From Aphrophora alni (taxonomy: Eukaryota > Arthropoda > Insecta > Hemiptera > Aphrophoridae): a DNA stretch of 64,000 nucleotides. A program made the translations under genes and the position numbers. The notes under the pieces were generated by a model. The model made no database searches, was not told the DNA's origin, and saw nothing but the letters and a program-made list of their open reading frames with translations. Shown here one piece after another: positions 22,801 to 34,459 of the stretch; the stretch's first letter is position 1; every line of letters starts with the position of its first letter. The stretch lies in NCBI GenBank assembly GCA_963513935.1, contig OY740768.1, positions 59,326,004 through 59,390,003 on the forward strand, in the 5' to 3' direction.

Positions 22801-24533
22801 CTCCCCCCCTCTTACTCAAATATGATAGTGTTTTTTAACCAATGGAAATTCTAATGATTTCGAAGGTTTCTATAAGTTTAGACAATTATTTTCAAAGTTA
22901 TATTTGAGAGTATTCTTTAATTATTAATTACCTTCTATTTTCAATTATAAATTTGACCATTATTGTTGTCTATAGTCTATTTGAATTATGTTTGTGACTA
23001 ACTTCGATGGGGTGCAAGATAATAGGCCTAATATTTCAGTATTGTTTCTTATAATTATTTCAGATGCGTTACCGGCAATAAAATTATTTACACAAATTTA
23101 AAATCTGAGCATTCATCAAAAAACTTTGGAAAAAATTTAAATAGTTATATTAATTTGTTTGCCTTTTCATGCATATCCAACACTATAAGTAATAAAGGCT
23201 TCTATTTATCACAAATCGCTAATTTGTTAGCACCCTAAATATTAAAAAAACAATGATAGAAATGGAATAATGGGATAGTAATAAATATTTATCCAATGTT
23301 ATAGTATCGTAAATATTTAATGTAATAAAACTCCACTTATTGAACTTTATACATAATACTATGGTTGCTCATTAAAAAATATATGAAGGAATACTTTTTG
23401 AGACAAAGGATTTACTAGTTTTCTAAATCTAATGAAAATGCCAACAAATAAATCATATTAATATGAATAATTTGTGTCTTTTATTTCCATGAATCAAATA
23501 CCGACCTAACTTTTGATTAAAAAGCTAGTTTTAAATTTCAACACAAAATTGTAATTTAATCTCTCAGTTTAATTATTAAAATTGGATGTTTATTGTATGC
23601 TTGTAAAATATAAAAATATATAAATGAAGAAGGTAAACACGGGAACAAACAACAAAAAGTTTTCCGCCTTCGTTTTCCTCACTTTGCACAATGCAATAAG
23701 GTTTTGTTGTTACAAACATGAAAATTTCATTGTTCTAAATAATTTATATACATTTCTCCCTGCTTTTATAAAGATTTAGATTGTTTTCATACAGTTTAAC
23801 TTAGAAGTAACAACTGAATCAGGCTTCTTTTATGTTCTTCACATCCGGTCTTAAACTGATTTTTAGACTATTATATTAAAATAAACATACACCGGTGCCT
23901 GTATATATAGTCTGAGTACTTTTCAATGAACACTAGTATATTTTATAGTTCCTTACTTAATTTAACCTTAGATATTATTATCTTATACTCTATATGTATT
24001 TTTAATTACCACATTATCATTGCATATTAAACAAAATAGTAAAACTAAATATCTCCAAACAGTGTTACTATAAAACTCCAATAAAGTAGTCGTTGTTGTA
24101 TCTTTATATAATTGACAGCCAAGACGTGATTTAATAATCAAGAGCTCCTTAATTTTATAAGATGTAACCCAGGATTATGGGTGATATTTAAATTGCATTA
24201 AGTTAAATATAAAATGATAAAAGTGTTACGTTAAACACGATAGTTACAAAACATGGACGGGTTTATTTTTCATTTATCAAATAGAGTAACACTTGAATAT
24301 TTGGTAAAAATTATTAAAACATATTTTTCTTACTCTTTTTAATTATTTTCGAAGTTCTACTTGTAACGTTTCTTTCACTGAGTTAGATTTTTCAAGGGTA
24401 TCTATCCAAGGTTCGCTATTTAAAATAAAATAATACAATAGATCGCTATGAATAATTAATTGAAAACTTTTCTTAGCTACAACGGACAGTATACACTTGA
24501 CACTTAATTCGTATCCATCGACTGTAACCACTT
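22801..24533. other. AT-rich stretch with one old duplicated segment
   Basis: Apart from the segment at 23670-23890 (separate entry) there is no recognisable feature. A 62-codon minus-strand frame at 24531-24343 shows no family motif. Confidence 0.5.
23670..23890 (+). repeat. Ancient duplicated segment, left copy (pairs with 36700-36925)
   Basis: Co-linear anchors with 36700-36925: ggttttgttgttaca (23700) against ggctttgttgttaca (36736), acaactgaa (23810 against 36843) and ggtcttaaactg (23847) against ggttttaagcag (36879). Spacings are 110 and 147 nt here, 107 and 143 nt there. The same strand and similar AT-rich surroundings suggest an old dispersed repeat or duplication. Confidence 0.5.
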
Positions 24534-24633
24534 TCTTGACTTCACTAGTTTAAAAATCCATCAGTAGATCGTTGGATCTACAACTGCAACAGCTGTTCTG
24601 CGGGTGTCTTCTCACTCGATACTGCCGTGAGCT

Positions 24634-24750
24634 GACGTGGTATCTTGGGATTTACTCCCTTGCCTTGATCCTTACGACGTGGTGTCTTGGGATCCACTGA
24701 CTCGCCTTGATCCTTACGACGTGGTGTCTTGGGATCCATTGACTCTGGAA
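24634..24750 (+). repeat. 42-bp minisatellite, about 2.8 units
   Basis: Units start at 24634, 24676 and 24718 with gacgtggtgtcttgggat. The middle unit is complete, and the first differs from it at a handful of positions. Because 42 is a multiple of 3, one frame reads a 14-residue repeat (DVVSWDPLTRLDPY). I regard coding as unproven. Confidence 0.9.
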
Positions 24751-24810
24751 CATTCAGGTTTCTTAATATTTTCTACTTATGAGGTAGAGGAGGGGGAACA
24801 CCCCCTCCTA

Positions 24811-25188
24811 TGTCAAGGGCTCAACACGCCTCTGTGACGGATACGGAATAACCGAGGGCTCAACACGCCTCTTCGGTGACAGGATGTCGAGGGCTCAGCA
24901 CGCCTCTGCGACAGGTACGGATTTATCGAGGGCTCAACACGCCTCTGCGGTGACAGGATGTCGAGGGCTCAGTTCACCTCTGCGACAGGTACGGATTTAC
25001 CGAGGGCTCAACACGCCTCTGCGGTGACGGGATGTCGAGGGCTCAGCACGCCTCTGCGACAGGTACGGATTTACCGAGGGCTCAACAACGCCTCTGCGGT
25101 GACAGGATGTCGAGGGCTCAGTACGCCTCTGCGACAGATACGGATTTACCGAGGGCTCAACACGCCTCTGCGTTAACAGGATGTCGAG
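24811..25188 (+). repeat. 74-bp minisatellite (35+39 half-units), about 5 copies
   Basis: Ten copies of a core (cgagggctcaacacgcctct, with c-a-g variants) alternate between two follow-on sequences: a 35-nt half-unit ending gcggtgacaggatgt and a 39-nt half-unit ending gcgacaggtacggatttac. The higher-order unit is therefore 74 bp, not divisible by 3, so each frame cycles through all three phases without a stop. Confidence 0.93.
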
Positions 25189-25330
25189 GAGAGGGGAGAG
25201 GTCTGCCGGAGTGGCAGTCAGGGTGGTTCAACCCCAGACTCTTTTAGCTGTTCGAGGCTGCTTTTATACTGTGTTTTTGTGGTGGGGGGGGGTCAGTTAT
25301 CCAATGTTGACTTTGGACGTTCTAGAACCT

Positions 25331-28300
25331 TCCATCACCTTTGATCTGTTTACTTAGGACCTTGTTTACTCTTCTAAATCGTTTCTATAACTCTTATTTG
25401 AGTATTTAATTAATGAAGATTTTGCTTCATAGTGAACATCGATCCCTTGTTTGTGTGTTGTTTAATCCTACAAGGTTCTTTCAAAACCTACATAAATACA
25501 CTAATTTACAACATGTAAAAAATTCGATACTACTTCACAGTGTTCTATAAGATGGGTGATGTCTTCTTAAGAAGAAATTTTATTTAAAGATTCTTACAAT
25601 TATTCACTGTCTTCCGAAACTATTTTTATGACCCACTTAAAACGTAATATTGCAACAATCCTTCCGTTTTTCTTTTCTTATTTTAATTATTTATCTTTAC
25701 TTTGCGACTTTTGGCGAAAAAATGTCATTATTTTTCAAACGAATATCAGTATAAACTTATTATAATTTAAAGACACCAACAGTAAAATAATCTTCGTGTA
25801 TCATAGTAAGATATGTTGATCTAATTATATGTTAATACCCGATATATAATGAAATCGTAAACAAATATTATTAATTATAGATTTTAAAGTTTTATATACA
25901 TTTGTAGTTTATGTACTTATTTATAAACATGTGCTCTAAGTCAACGTCGATAAAGTAACTGTTTGTCTAATGTCTTCAAGTAGGATCTGAGGACCTGTGC
26001 CATTGTTATTTTTGCTTGCTTTCCTAATGTATGCTGAAATGCCAGTTACTTTCAAGTGTAGACAAGGTTGAAAATATGTTAAGATCTAAGAAATATATAC
26101 TGTTATTGCATTTATTATAATATATTTAAAATTAGTTTTTTTAATATTTCACACCTTTTACTTTGGTAAAATACTGGTGTTGGACTAAATTTTCTTCTAT
26201 TATTTATAATCACTTACAAATGGCAGTTTAAAATATTAGTTTGTTAATATTTTTAACTTCTTCATGATGGAGTTTTCAATTTGTAACTTTTGATCTATTT
26301 TGAAATTTTTTTTCTAGCCTCATGAAAATTGTACATGATTAAAAAAGTTTCGTTTCATATTTTAATAGTTTTTTTTATTAATAATGAAATTTAGTTCCAT
26401 TGGTATTTCATAATACTTTCATTAGTAAGGAATGTTATTAGTTTCCAATATTTATATCGGACATTTCTTTCAATCGAATTAAAAATAAATTGGATAATCC
26501 TTCCTGCAGCTCCAACTTGGGGTTTTTAAAATATATATATAATACTACCTTCATCAACCTTTACAGTTAGTATTGACCTGACACTATTCTTTGTGATTTA
26601 TTATTGAATTGTATAAAGTAAAAGGCTTAAATTTACATAGTTTTAAGGCATAGTAAAACTAAATATATTTTATTGCTTACTATTAAATTTTAATAAATAA
26701 CTTATTATTATCAGTTATTCAATCAATTTTATATAAATCCATTGTAAAAATGACAATTAAATAGGAAAGACCACGCCTGAAAGAACAATATTATTTGTTG
26801 AATGGAGTAAGTCAAATCATTTATGACGTCTACTTATTATATTGTATGATGCAATCATAGAAGCTTAATACATTTCATACGTAATAGCGTAAAGATATAA
26901 AATTAATGTTTTTAAGTAATTTCAAACAGACTTTTTTAAAATTATAATTATCCTACATTTTTTTTTAAACTATAAAACATAAGAATAAATCTCTTAGAAA
27001 TAAATTAATAAATTCTCCGGAATAGTATAGTTACGTTGTTACAGCATTTTAATAAGACTCATTGGAAATATTATTTGCATTTTATACGTATCGATAATTT
27101 CTAAAAAAAATATATACATTAAAAAAAAATTATATATAATGTTTGTTTTAGTTCATTACAGAAAATACTAATTTTCTAGTATTTTCAAACATCAATAGTT
27201 GGGACGTTAACTAAGGAGAGATAGCTTTATAAATGTATTATTTACAGCTACTTTGCCTAAGAAATAGATATTTATACAGGGTCGAAACAAACAAAAAGTT
27301 TGAAACATTAGAAATCTTCGTTGGTGACATTACGCTCTCTTCGATCTAAATAGCATAGCTTAATTTACATTTCTAGGAATTATTATTTTCTTTGAATTAA
27401 ATTGTTATGAATACGCTATACATTACTTTTTGTTCATCCTAATAATCGTTATCATAATTTCAAATATTTCTACATCATAAAACTTTGTTTTTATTTATTA
27501 ACTGTTAAATAGTAATCTGAGCATTTATAATAATTTAGAATTATTCTAACACTTTCATTTTACTGTTTCCTTTTGAGACTCCCCTCGCTCTGATTCCTTC
27601 TCTCTATAATCACCATTTCCATAATTCCAATTGACGAATCTTTCTCCTAAGTAGAGAACTGAAAATATTATTTTATAAAATAACTCTTCTTCCACGTATT
27701 GAAAACATATTATATATTGTAATTGTGATATCTTGAATATCGATTCTACATTATATTGAGATGTACATTGAAAGCAATATTAAAGGCTAAAAAGCCAGAA
27801 TGGATAATATAGACTTTTTTTATATTATCAGTGGAAAATAAATATTGAAACGTTTTCCTCACCTGTGTGGTCGTTACAGTTAAAACCATATGTACATTAA
27901 TGAAGCTTAATGTTTGCTAAATTAATAGTAGTTTCTTTGTGTGTTTGGATATCTATTAAATACATATATTTCCCTTAAATCAGTTTTATTTAATAGTAAG
28001 TATTTGGTAGATTTCGTGCGTGTTTGTGATTTTGAGCTTTTGTGTCTCTTCTACGAATTATTTATTTTAATAATTAAAATCCTGCATTTTTATTTACACT
28101 TACTAGACTATACCTAATTAAATATTTAACTTATTCAACTAAAGGAAGTATGTAAAATTACTATCCTAAAATGGAACAAATATCACATTTTCTTAAAGTT
28201 TAAGCAACTATAACTGCTACCCATGTGAGCTTATAAAAATTAAAAAAGCTTAAAACCCTACATTGGAACTTTTCAAGAACACAATTATGTGATGAAAATT

Positions 28301-28789
28301 TCTAAACATCCTTATATTGAAACAAAATTATTTACTATGTAAAAATCATACACCAATAGCTTTAAAAGTGAAATCATACGTTTCCCCATCTTTCATAAAA
28401 ACCGAGAAATCCACCAGTTTTCAAACATTTTTACATTACAAAACCAACGTTTCTTCTGCATAAATTATATTTTTTTACATATTTTCGAAGATTGAAACTT
28501 TAAGTAACAACTATGTACAGTGTAATACTGGAAAAATGTTGGTTTGATTAAATATTTGAAAATAGCGGGTAGAGTAGTGGTGATAACTGAATTAAATGTG
28601 TATCAGGTAATATTTTGTACCAAACAAAGTAAATTTTAAGATAAAAATAGATTTCCAAATAAACAAAATAAAATATATTCATGTATAAATTTAAGATAAA
28701 TTGTTGAAATAAAATGTTTATTAATTGTGTGTTATGTGAAATCATGATTGGATCTAACCTTGTGAAGGAAATGCGCAGTTTTAACCGGG
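25331..28789. other. AT-rich non-coding stretch, nothing recognised
   Basis: No repeat, transposon or RNA-gene signature seen. The minus-strand frame at 28859-28548 (103 codons) has ordinary AT-driven composition. Confidence 0.55.
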
Positions 28790-29178
28790 ATGGACAAGCT
28801 CGGAATAGCGGAAAAAAACGTGTTAAGAAGTCAGTCGAAGTTTGGGGCTTGTGGCTCAAAGACCTATTTCAGGTTGTGTTGTGAGTTTTGCGTTAAAAGA
28901 GAGAAAAAATGTTCGGAAGTAATAATTTTGTTTAATTCATGGTGTACTAACATTCGTAAGAGTATCAAAGACAATGTTCCATGTTTTTAAGATCGTATAT
29001 GTTTAAAAGTAGGAAAGAGAACTATATTGTGCAACTTCGGGCATGTGCTTTGAAAAGACGGACAATGAACTTTTGTGTTAATACGTTATATGAACTTTGT
29101 TTCAAGCATTACAATACGAACATTATTCGAATTGCAGGTGTACTCAACAGTAATTCAACGCTAAAAAACACAGGCTGA
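28790..29178 (+). other. Coding-like segment, two abutting frames, unrecognised
   Basis: Two + strand frames, 28790-28990 (66 codons, ATG start) and 28981-29178 (65 codons, ATG start), overlap slightly and are in different phases, so a single frameshift near 28958-28988 would join them. The segment has more GC than its neighbours. The first product contains a small cysteine cluster (FGACGSK...RLCCEFC) and both are lysine- and arginine-rich. I recognise no family. It may be a broken exon or a transposon remnant, or chance. Confidence 0.2.
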
Positions 29179-31243
29179 AGAAACGATGTTCCTAAAGACA
29201 ATGAGTTTCTACAATTTGGTAAAACCATGTGCATAACATGTTATGATTCAAATATGTAATTTTTTTATAATATGTTCTATGTTTTTCTTTGTATTTAATA
29301 TACGTAAAATCAATTAATTTCATTAAAAAAGTTTATTAGTCCAAATATTAATCAGATAATGGACAAAATTAATTTTTCTTTTTTTACATAATTTTCGTAC
29401 TTAGGCAAATGAATAAAATTATCATTTCAAAATTTTAACTTCATAAAAGTAATTCAATACTTGCAAGTTTCAATTTCAATAAATTCAATTTTCAATTAAA
29501 GTCAATTCTTGACTATGAAAATAGACCTTTTTCAAAGGCATTAAAATTCAAGTTTTAGTAGGATGTTAATTATAATTCATGTTCATAATATATTTCTTTT
29601 TGATGAATGTTCATGTTGATATTTGATATGTTTAATAAATGTTTATGTCAAAATTTCAGTTCCAGTGTTATTCATTCTACCAGGTCACTGAGAGTACACT
29701 TTTGAAAGAACTTACTCCCGAGATATGATTTTTAATTTAAATTCATTTTTCAAAATTGGTAAAGCGAAAGCTTCCTGGCGCCCGTTAATGCTGAGCAAAA
29801 CGTTTAGATTAAATGATAAACTCAAATTCATTTTATTTTTTTTTATTAAAGTAACATATATATATATATGATATCTTCTAGATCCTATATATTTATAGAT
29901 TGTTACAACAGTCGGAGTAAATTAGGTTCACAATGAGAGAAATCCCTATTTTTTAAAGGTAAAAATACAATACTACAACAGTAAATTCAATTAAACAAAA
30001 CATTTTTTATGTCGTGCAGACTTTAATGAAACTTATTTTCTCCAAGTTATTGAGGCCCCTATTAGAGATATTTTACTAGTTTGTTTCCAACTTAAGTTAA
30101 AATTAAATAATATAAAGCTATCACCAGTATCTCTGGAAATACGCTAAACTTTTTATAACTTACATGTGTGGTGATTAGCCACCACTCCCCTCTCCCCTTC
30201 GCTATCTCGGCATGTGCGCGAGGCGACTAGATAGGGGAAGAGTAGTACATGAACCTGTGAAGGAAGACGTCTGACATCGATCATTTATAATTTATTTCAG
30301 TGCCGATATTATTAACCTAAAGGTTAGGGTCCTGCTAAACCTAAAAGAATAGGGCCGGTATGGTTTATATCTGGGCGCATCGGGTTTTTGGTTTTCGTAA
30401 TATTATTAGTTGAACTAATACACGGCCATGATAGGCTTTGGTATTAGACCGACATGTTGTGCCAATACTTTGTAGTTAATAGTAATAATGGTTTTAGTGT
30501 AAATTGGTTAGTTTTAGTAAATTAGTTTGTAGCAATGATGGTAAAAATGGTTAGCCTAGATTGAGATTCGTCCAGTGTACTTATGTTAATTTTACCACGC
30601 GATCGAACAACCCGGCAATGCATTACAAAGTAGATCGGCATACCACCCAAAACGGTAACCAAACCGAACCCCCTATAAGCAATTATTTTAAAGATAATTT
30701 ACGATAGCTTAATTCATGGTGGTGAATTTTGTTTTTATGTAAATATTCTTTAAATCTTTTTTGAACGGATTTTTTAGAAAAAAGGTATTCATTACAGTTA
30801 TTTTTTATATGTCTGTTTTATTATTCGGTTATGTTTTGTTTTTACTATTATGACCCAGTATCGACTCGAGTTTGTTATGGCTTTATACGTAATTACAGTG
30901 TTTTTTATGCCATTATTTTGTTTTTTAATATATGGTTTAAATGAGAGCCAAATTCACATAAGATATACTTTACTTTCTTATCATTTCTACGGGTATTGTG
31001 TTTGTGTTTCTAAATTAACTTCTTCCAACCTAATGGATACTGGTACCTTCGTACGGAACACTTTTCATATGTGACTTCTAACAATAAATACATTCCTGAA
31101 CCATTTCTTATAGTAAACAATTTTTACTAGCTAAGGTGATAAAAGTCAAAACCAAGGTAAATTTATAAATGAACCAAATACAAAGTTTCAACCAAAGTTT
31201 TCAAATTTCTTATTTACTAAATATCAATTCTTATGAAAATATG
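29179..31243. other. Non-coding stretch with a GC-richer patch at 30.17-30.69 kb
   Basis: Most is AT-rich. From about 30170 to 30690 the composition shifts, with CpG-containing words and an imperfect hairpin (about 30182-30245; tccccttcgctatct pairs with agataggggaagag). A sequence resembling a splice acceptor (tttatttcag) ends at 30300, but no frame follows it. A 74-codon frame at 30850-31074 has no family motif. Confidence 0.4.

Positions 31244-31299
<56 letters not shown>
31244..31299 (+). repeat. Pure (A)56 tract
   Basis: Fifty-six uninterrupted A residues between gaaaatatg and ctattagtat. It could be the tail of a retrotransposed sequence inserted on the + strand. The upstream sequence is not a known SINE or LINE and no clear target duplication was found, so it may simply be an expanded homopolymer. 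Confidence 0.9.
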
Positions 31300-31301
<2 letters not shown>

Positions 31302-34300
31302 ATTAGTATTGTGTGGATTTGTAATATCCATTTATGTCTTTATAATTGAAGGTAAACATTTTCCATAATATATTCTTACTGTTTTTAATGTTCTTTTATA
31401 TTTGCTAATTATGTCAATTATTAATGATGATTGTTGCTTTCATCTTTCCAAAATTAATTGAACTATCTTTAGGAAAAATCTCTCTACAGAAAGAAATTTA
31501 CATTTTAAATTTTTGCAGAGTATGGACGATTCACTCTATTAAGGAAATTGGTGGTTTATAAATCTGAGTTTAAAAAGTAATAGTATTTCTTCTATTCAAT
31601 TTGGAATGTACTGCGTAAATGAAGTCTAATTTACATTTTGATAAATAATGTTGAAGAAATTATTATGAACTGCTTATTTAGTCATCTAGTATTAATAATA
31701 CGTTCTGTGAAACATGTAACGAAATAAATATATGACTTGAGTTATTAAATATTTATTTATGAAACAAAATAAAAAGACTCAGCAGTAATATTGGGGGAAG
31801 AAAACAAATAATTAGACTTCACGTCTTGACACGCCGACCTTTCGTACACTCTTTTAGTACAAACCTGGGAGTGGTTTTAACTTCAATTCACGAAATCTAA
31901 TAATTTAGATTTAAACTACAATCAGTCAAAATACGTTTTTGTTTGGCAAAAATATTCTTTAAACGTTGAAAAATAAATTTATTTAATAAATATATTAAAT
32001 TTGTTACGGATATAAAAATCCTCCTTTGCCTATACAGTTTCTTTATATCCAAAAAGTAAACACTTTGCTGTTTCCTCTGTTCAAATGAATAAAAAAACTA
32101 AGTAAATGCGTTAAAAAAGTAAATAGTGTACTAAAAATTAATAGTAAATTAATTTCATATATTCATAAATTAAACTACCCCACTTTTGTATATTATTTTG
32201 ACTGATATGACTTTTATAATATATACAAATTTTATAATATGTATCAAATAATATTTAGTATAATTGATAAAGCAATGTATGTATACGTAATACATACTGG
32301 GTGTCCCACCCAAAATGTTACCTTCCTTTATTTTCAATGAAAATTAAAAATCCATTTTGTAAAATGTCTAAAATTGCCGTCGCTTTTCAATGTGTTTCAA
32401 CCAATTTTTAAATTTATTATGAATCACACTTTATTTTATTGGGTTTTATAAATATTATAAAGAATAATATTTTAATAATTTTTTATTATTGGGTATTTTT
32501 TTAATCATTAGCCGTTTAGGAATTACAGGCACTTAAAGAAGATTAAACGCTTGATAAGCCTACATTAATTGATTTCCACCTAAAATAACTAACTTTTGAA
32601 CCATTGGGGGTGCACGTAAGTTTTATTGGGGACTCCCCTTATTTTTCTAAGCTATAAAATGATATGGAAATCATTTTTTAAAAGAAGTGCTAAATTTCAA
32701 TAAAAATAGGTATTTGATTTTCCAATGATTTACACGTCTTATTAATCTGTTCTTTGAAATATTATAGAAAGTGAGTGTGAAAAATACGCGAAACATCTCA
32801 TTGTAAACTTAAAATGTTGATACTATTTGTTTTTATGCTTATATATTTTCTATAAGTTTTACTCATTGAAAACCTTTTTTTAAAATTGAATTGTATAATT
32901 TTAATTGGATATACTGCAATATGGGAAATTTTCGTGTTTATTGAATTACTCTCGTTTGTGGATTCATACACTATTTTAGTAGGATACACTATTTCTTATA
33001 ATATCCAAATTCTAACCACGGGTTTTTCGTGTCCAACAGTTAAAAACTGTCCAACGTAGGCGTCCTTTGACGTAGTATTATTTAGGTAATTATTAACTGG
33101 ACGGAGTATTAATTTTGTGCAAAGAACTAAATGTCAGGTAAGGTTAGAATATTTTGACATCAGTGTCCCATATAATGTCGTATTTAAAAAAAAATCAATT
33201 CAGGATTTTTGTTTTGGAGGCCATTTTTTGAATAAAGTAAATTAAAAACCAATCATTGGTAGAAGAATAGTCCTGTCCATTTAATGGTATTATAATATTT
33301 ATTCTACAAATAAAAATTTTGACAATAAAACTTTTTTTTTAAGTTAAAATCATTGTAAGATTTTTTTTCATTATGTAGGATCTATTTTATCTTTTCAATT
33401 TAATAAAATCTTCATAAATAAGTCAAGGATTTTCTTTTACGGTTTCCTAACTCCTCACAATATTTGACAATTGTATTAATTAAAAATATAAATTTTTAAT
33501 TAAATTAAAAGATTAATTTATATTTTATCAATATTCTACAAAAGAGCAATGTATTCATCGTTTGACATTTTATTATATATGGGGATTAAACAGATTTTTT
33601 AGCACTACGTACGGCACATAGATTGTCATTGTAAATGATTGATTCAATATATGTAGGCTTAGAAATTAATTAATTTAGTCTTTTTTCTTTGTTCGCTAGT
33701 TCTAATATTTGTATCTTTCTAATATTATTTATAGTTACACCAAATATTGCATTAACTAAGAGGTTATAGAACTATTTTTCAAGATAATATTTTACAATTT
33801 TCGTTTTTCAATATTGAACATAATGTAGGCCTTTACCAAGCTTTCTGATTAAAACTTAAAATTCTATATATCTCATTCCGATTCTGTTTGAAAATAAAAT
33901 AACATATTCAACAAGTTTTACTCAACCATAATTCGGGGAATAATTCTGAAATGGTTCGAACTGATGGTAAAAAAACATAGAATTTATCAAGTAAATTCAA
34001 TTAAAATTAACAATGTTTTGATTTCTTTAGTTTAGTAGGAAACTTAATTGGTTATCTGAAACGGATCTCTTAATAAAAGCATGTAATAATTAAATGTAGT
34101 AAACTCATAAAAAGTATATTAACAGAAAACGTTGCTGTATACTTTCTACGCGCCACAAGTATGAAATGCCTTCAACTATTTTATATTCTATGCAAATTTG
34201 TTTCCGTCTGTTCTATTACTCACGAAATAAATTTATGTACGTTTTCCGTAATGCAGCTTACGATACTAGTAATGGAATATCTGTTACTTCTGACACATAT

Positions 34301-34352
34301 TTAAGAATATTATTACTTTTGTTGTTAAATTTAAAAATAATTGTTAAAGCCA
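31300..34352. other. AT-rich non-coding stretch
   Basis: No supported gene. The frame at 34166-34483 (105 codons) overlaps the repeated primer-site-like sequence and is not convincing. Confidence 0.5.
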
Positions 34353-34459
34353 CACGTTGTGCGCCAAATATAACATCTAAGATGCTATTAAATTATTTAT
34401 TTTACTTTACTTCTTTAATTTGCCTTCACGTTGGAGCGACAAATATAACATCTAAGATG
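34353..34459 (-). repeat. Duplicated LTR-end plus primer-site-like motif
   Basis: A 32-33 nt word occurs at 34353-34384 and 34427-34459. On the minus strand each reads catcttagatgttatatt followed by TTGGCGCACAACGTG or TTGTCGCTCCAACGTG. The first resembles the TGGCGC-C-AACGTGGG type of Gypsy primer site placed just after an LTR end. Two copies in 75 nt suggest a local duplication at an LTR/interior junction. Confidence 0.5.

Larger units (their letters stand above)
24534..25330. other. GC-rich island with two minisatellites, identity unknown
   Basis: This segment is markedly richer in G and C than anything for kilobases on either side. It consists of a unique lead (24534-24633), a 42-bp array (24634-24750), a spacer, a 74-bp array (24811-25188), and a tail ending in a run of 9 G (about 25285-25293). 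Open frames cross it in several phases because the repeats lack stops, but none has family motifs. It could be a piece of a transposon (for example an LTR or untranslated region) or an autonomous minisatellite locus. Flanking duplications or terminal repeats were not found. Confidence 0.6.

Noticed and set aside
24637..25247. Several overlapping + strand frames with repeated peptides
   Set aside because: Minisatellite units lack stops in several phases. The 74-bp period forces the frame to cycle, which is not expected of a real repeat protein.
32296..32330. The word ctgggtgtcccaccc, resembling ends of some insect transposons
   Set aside because: No inverted partner (gggacaccc) was found nearby and no other element feature supports it.
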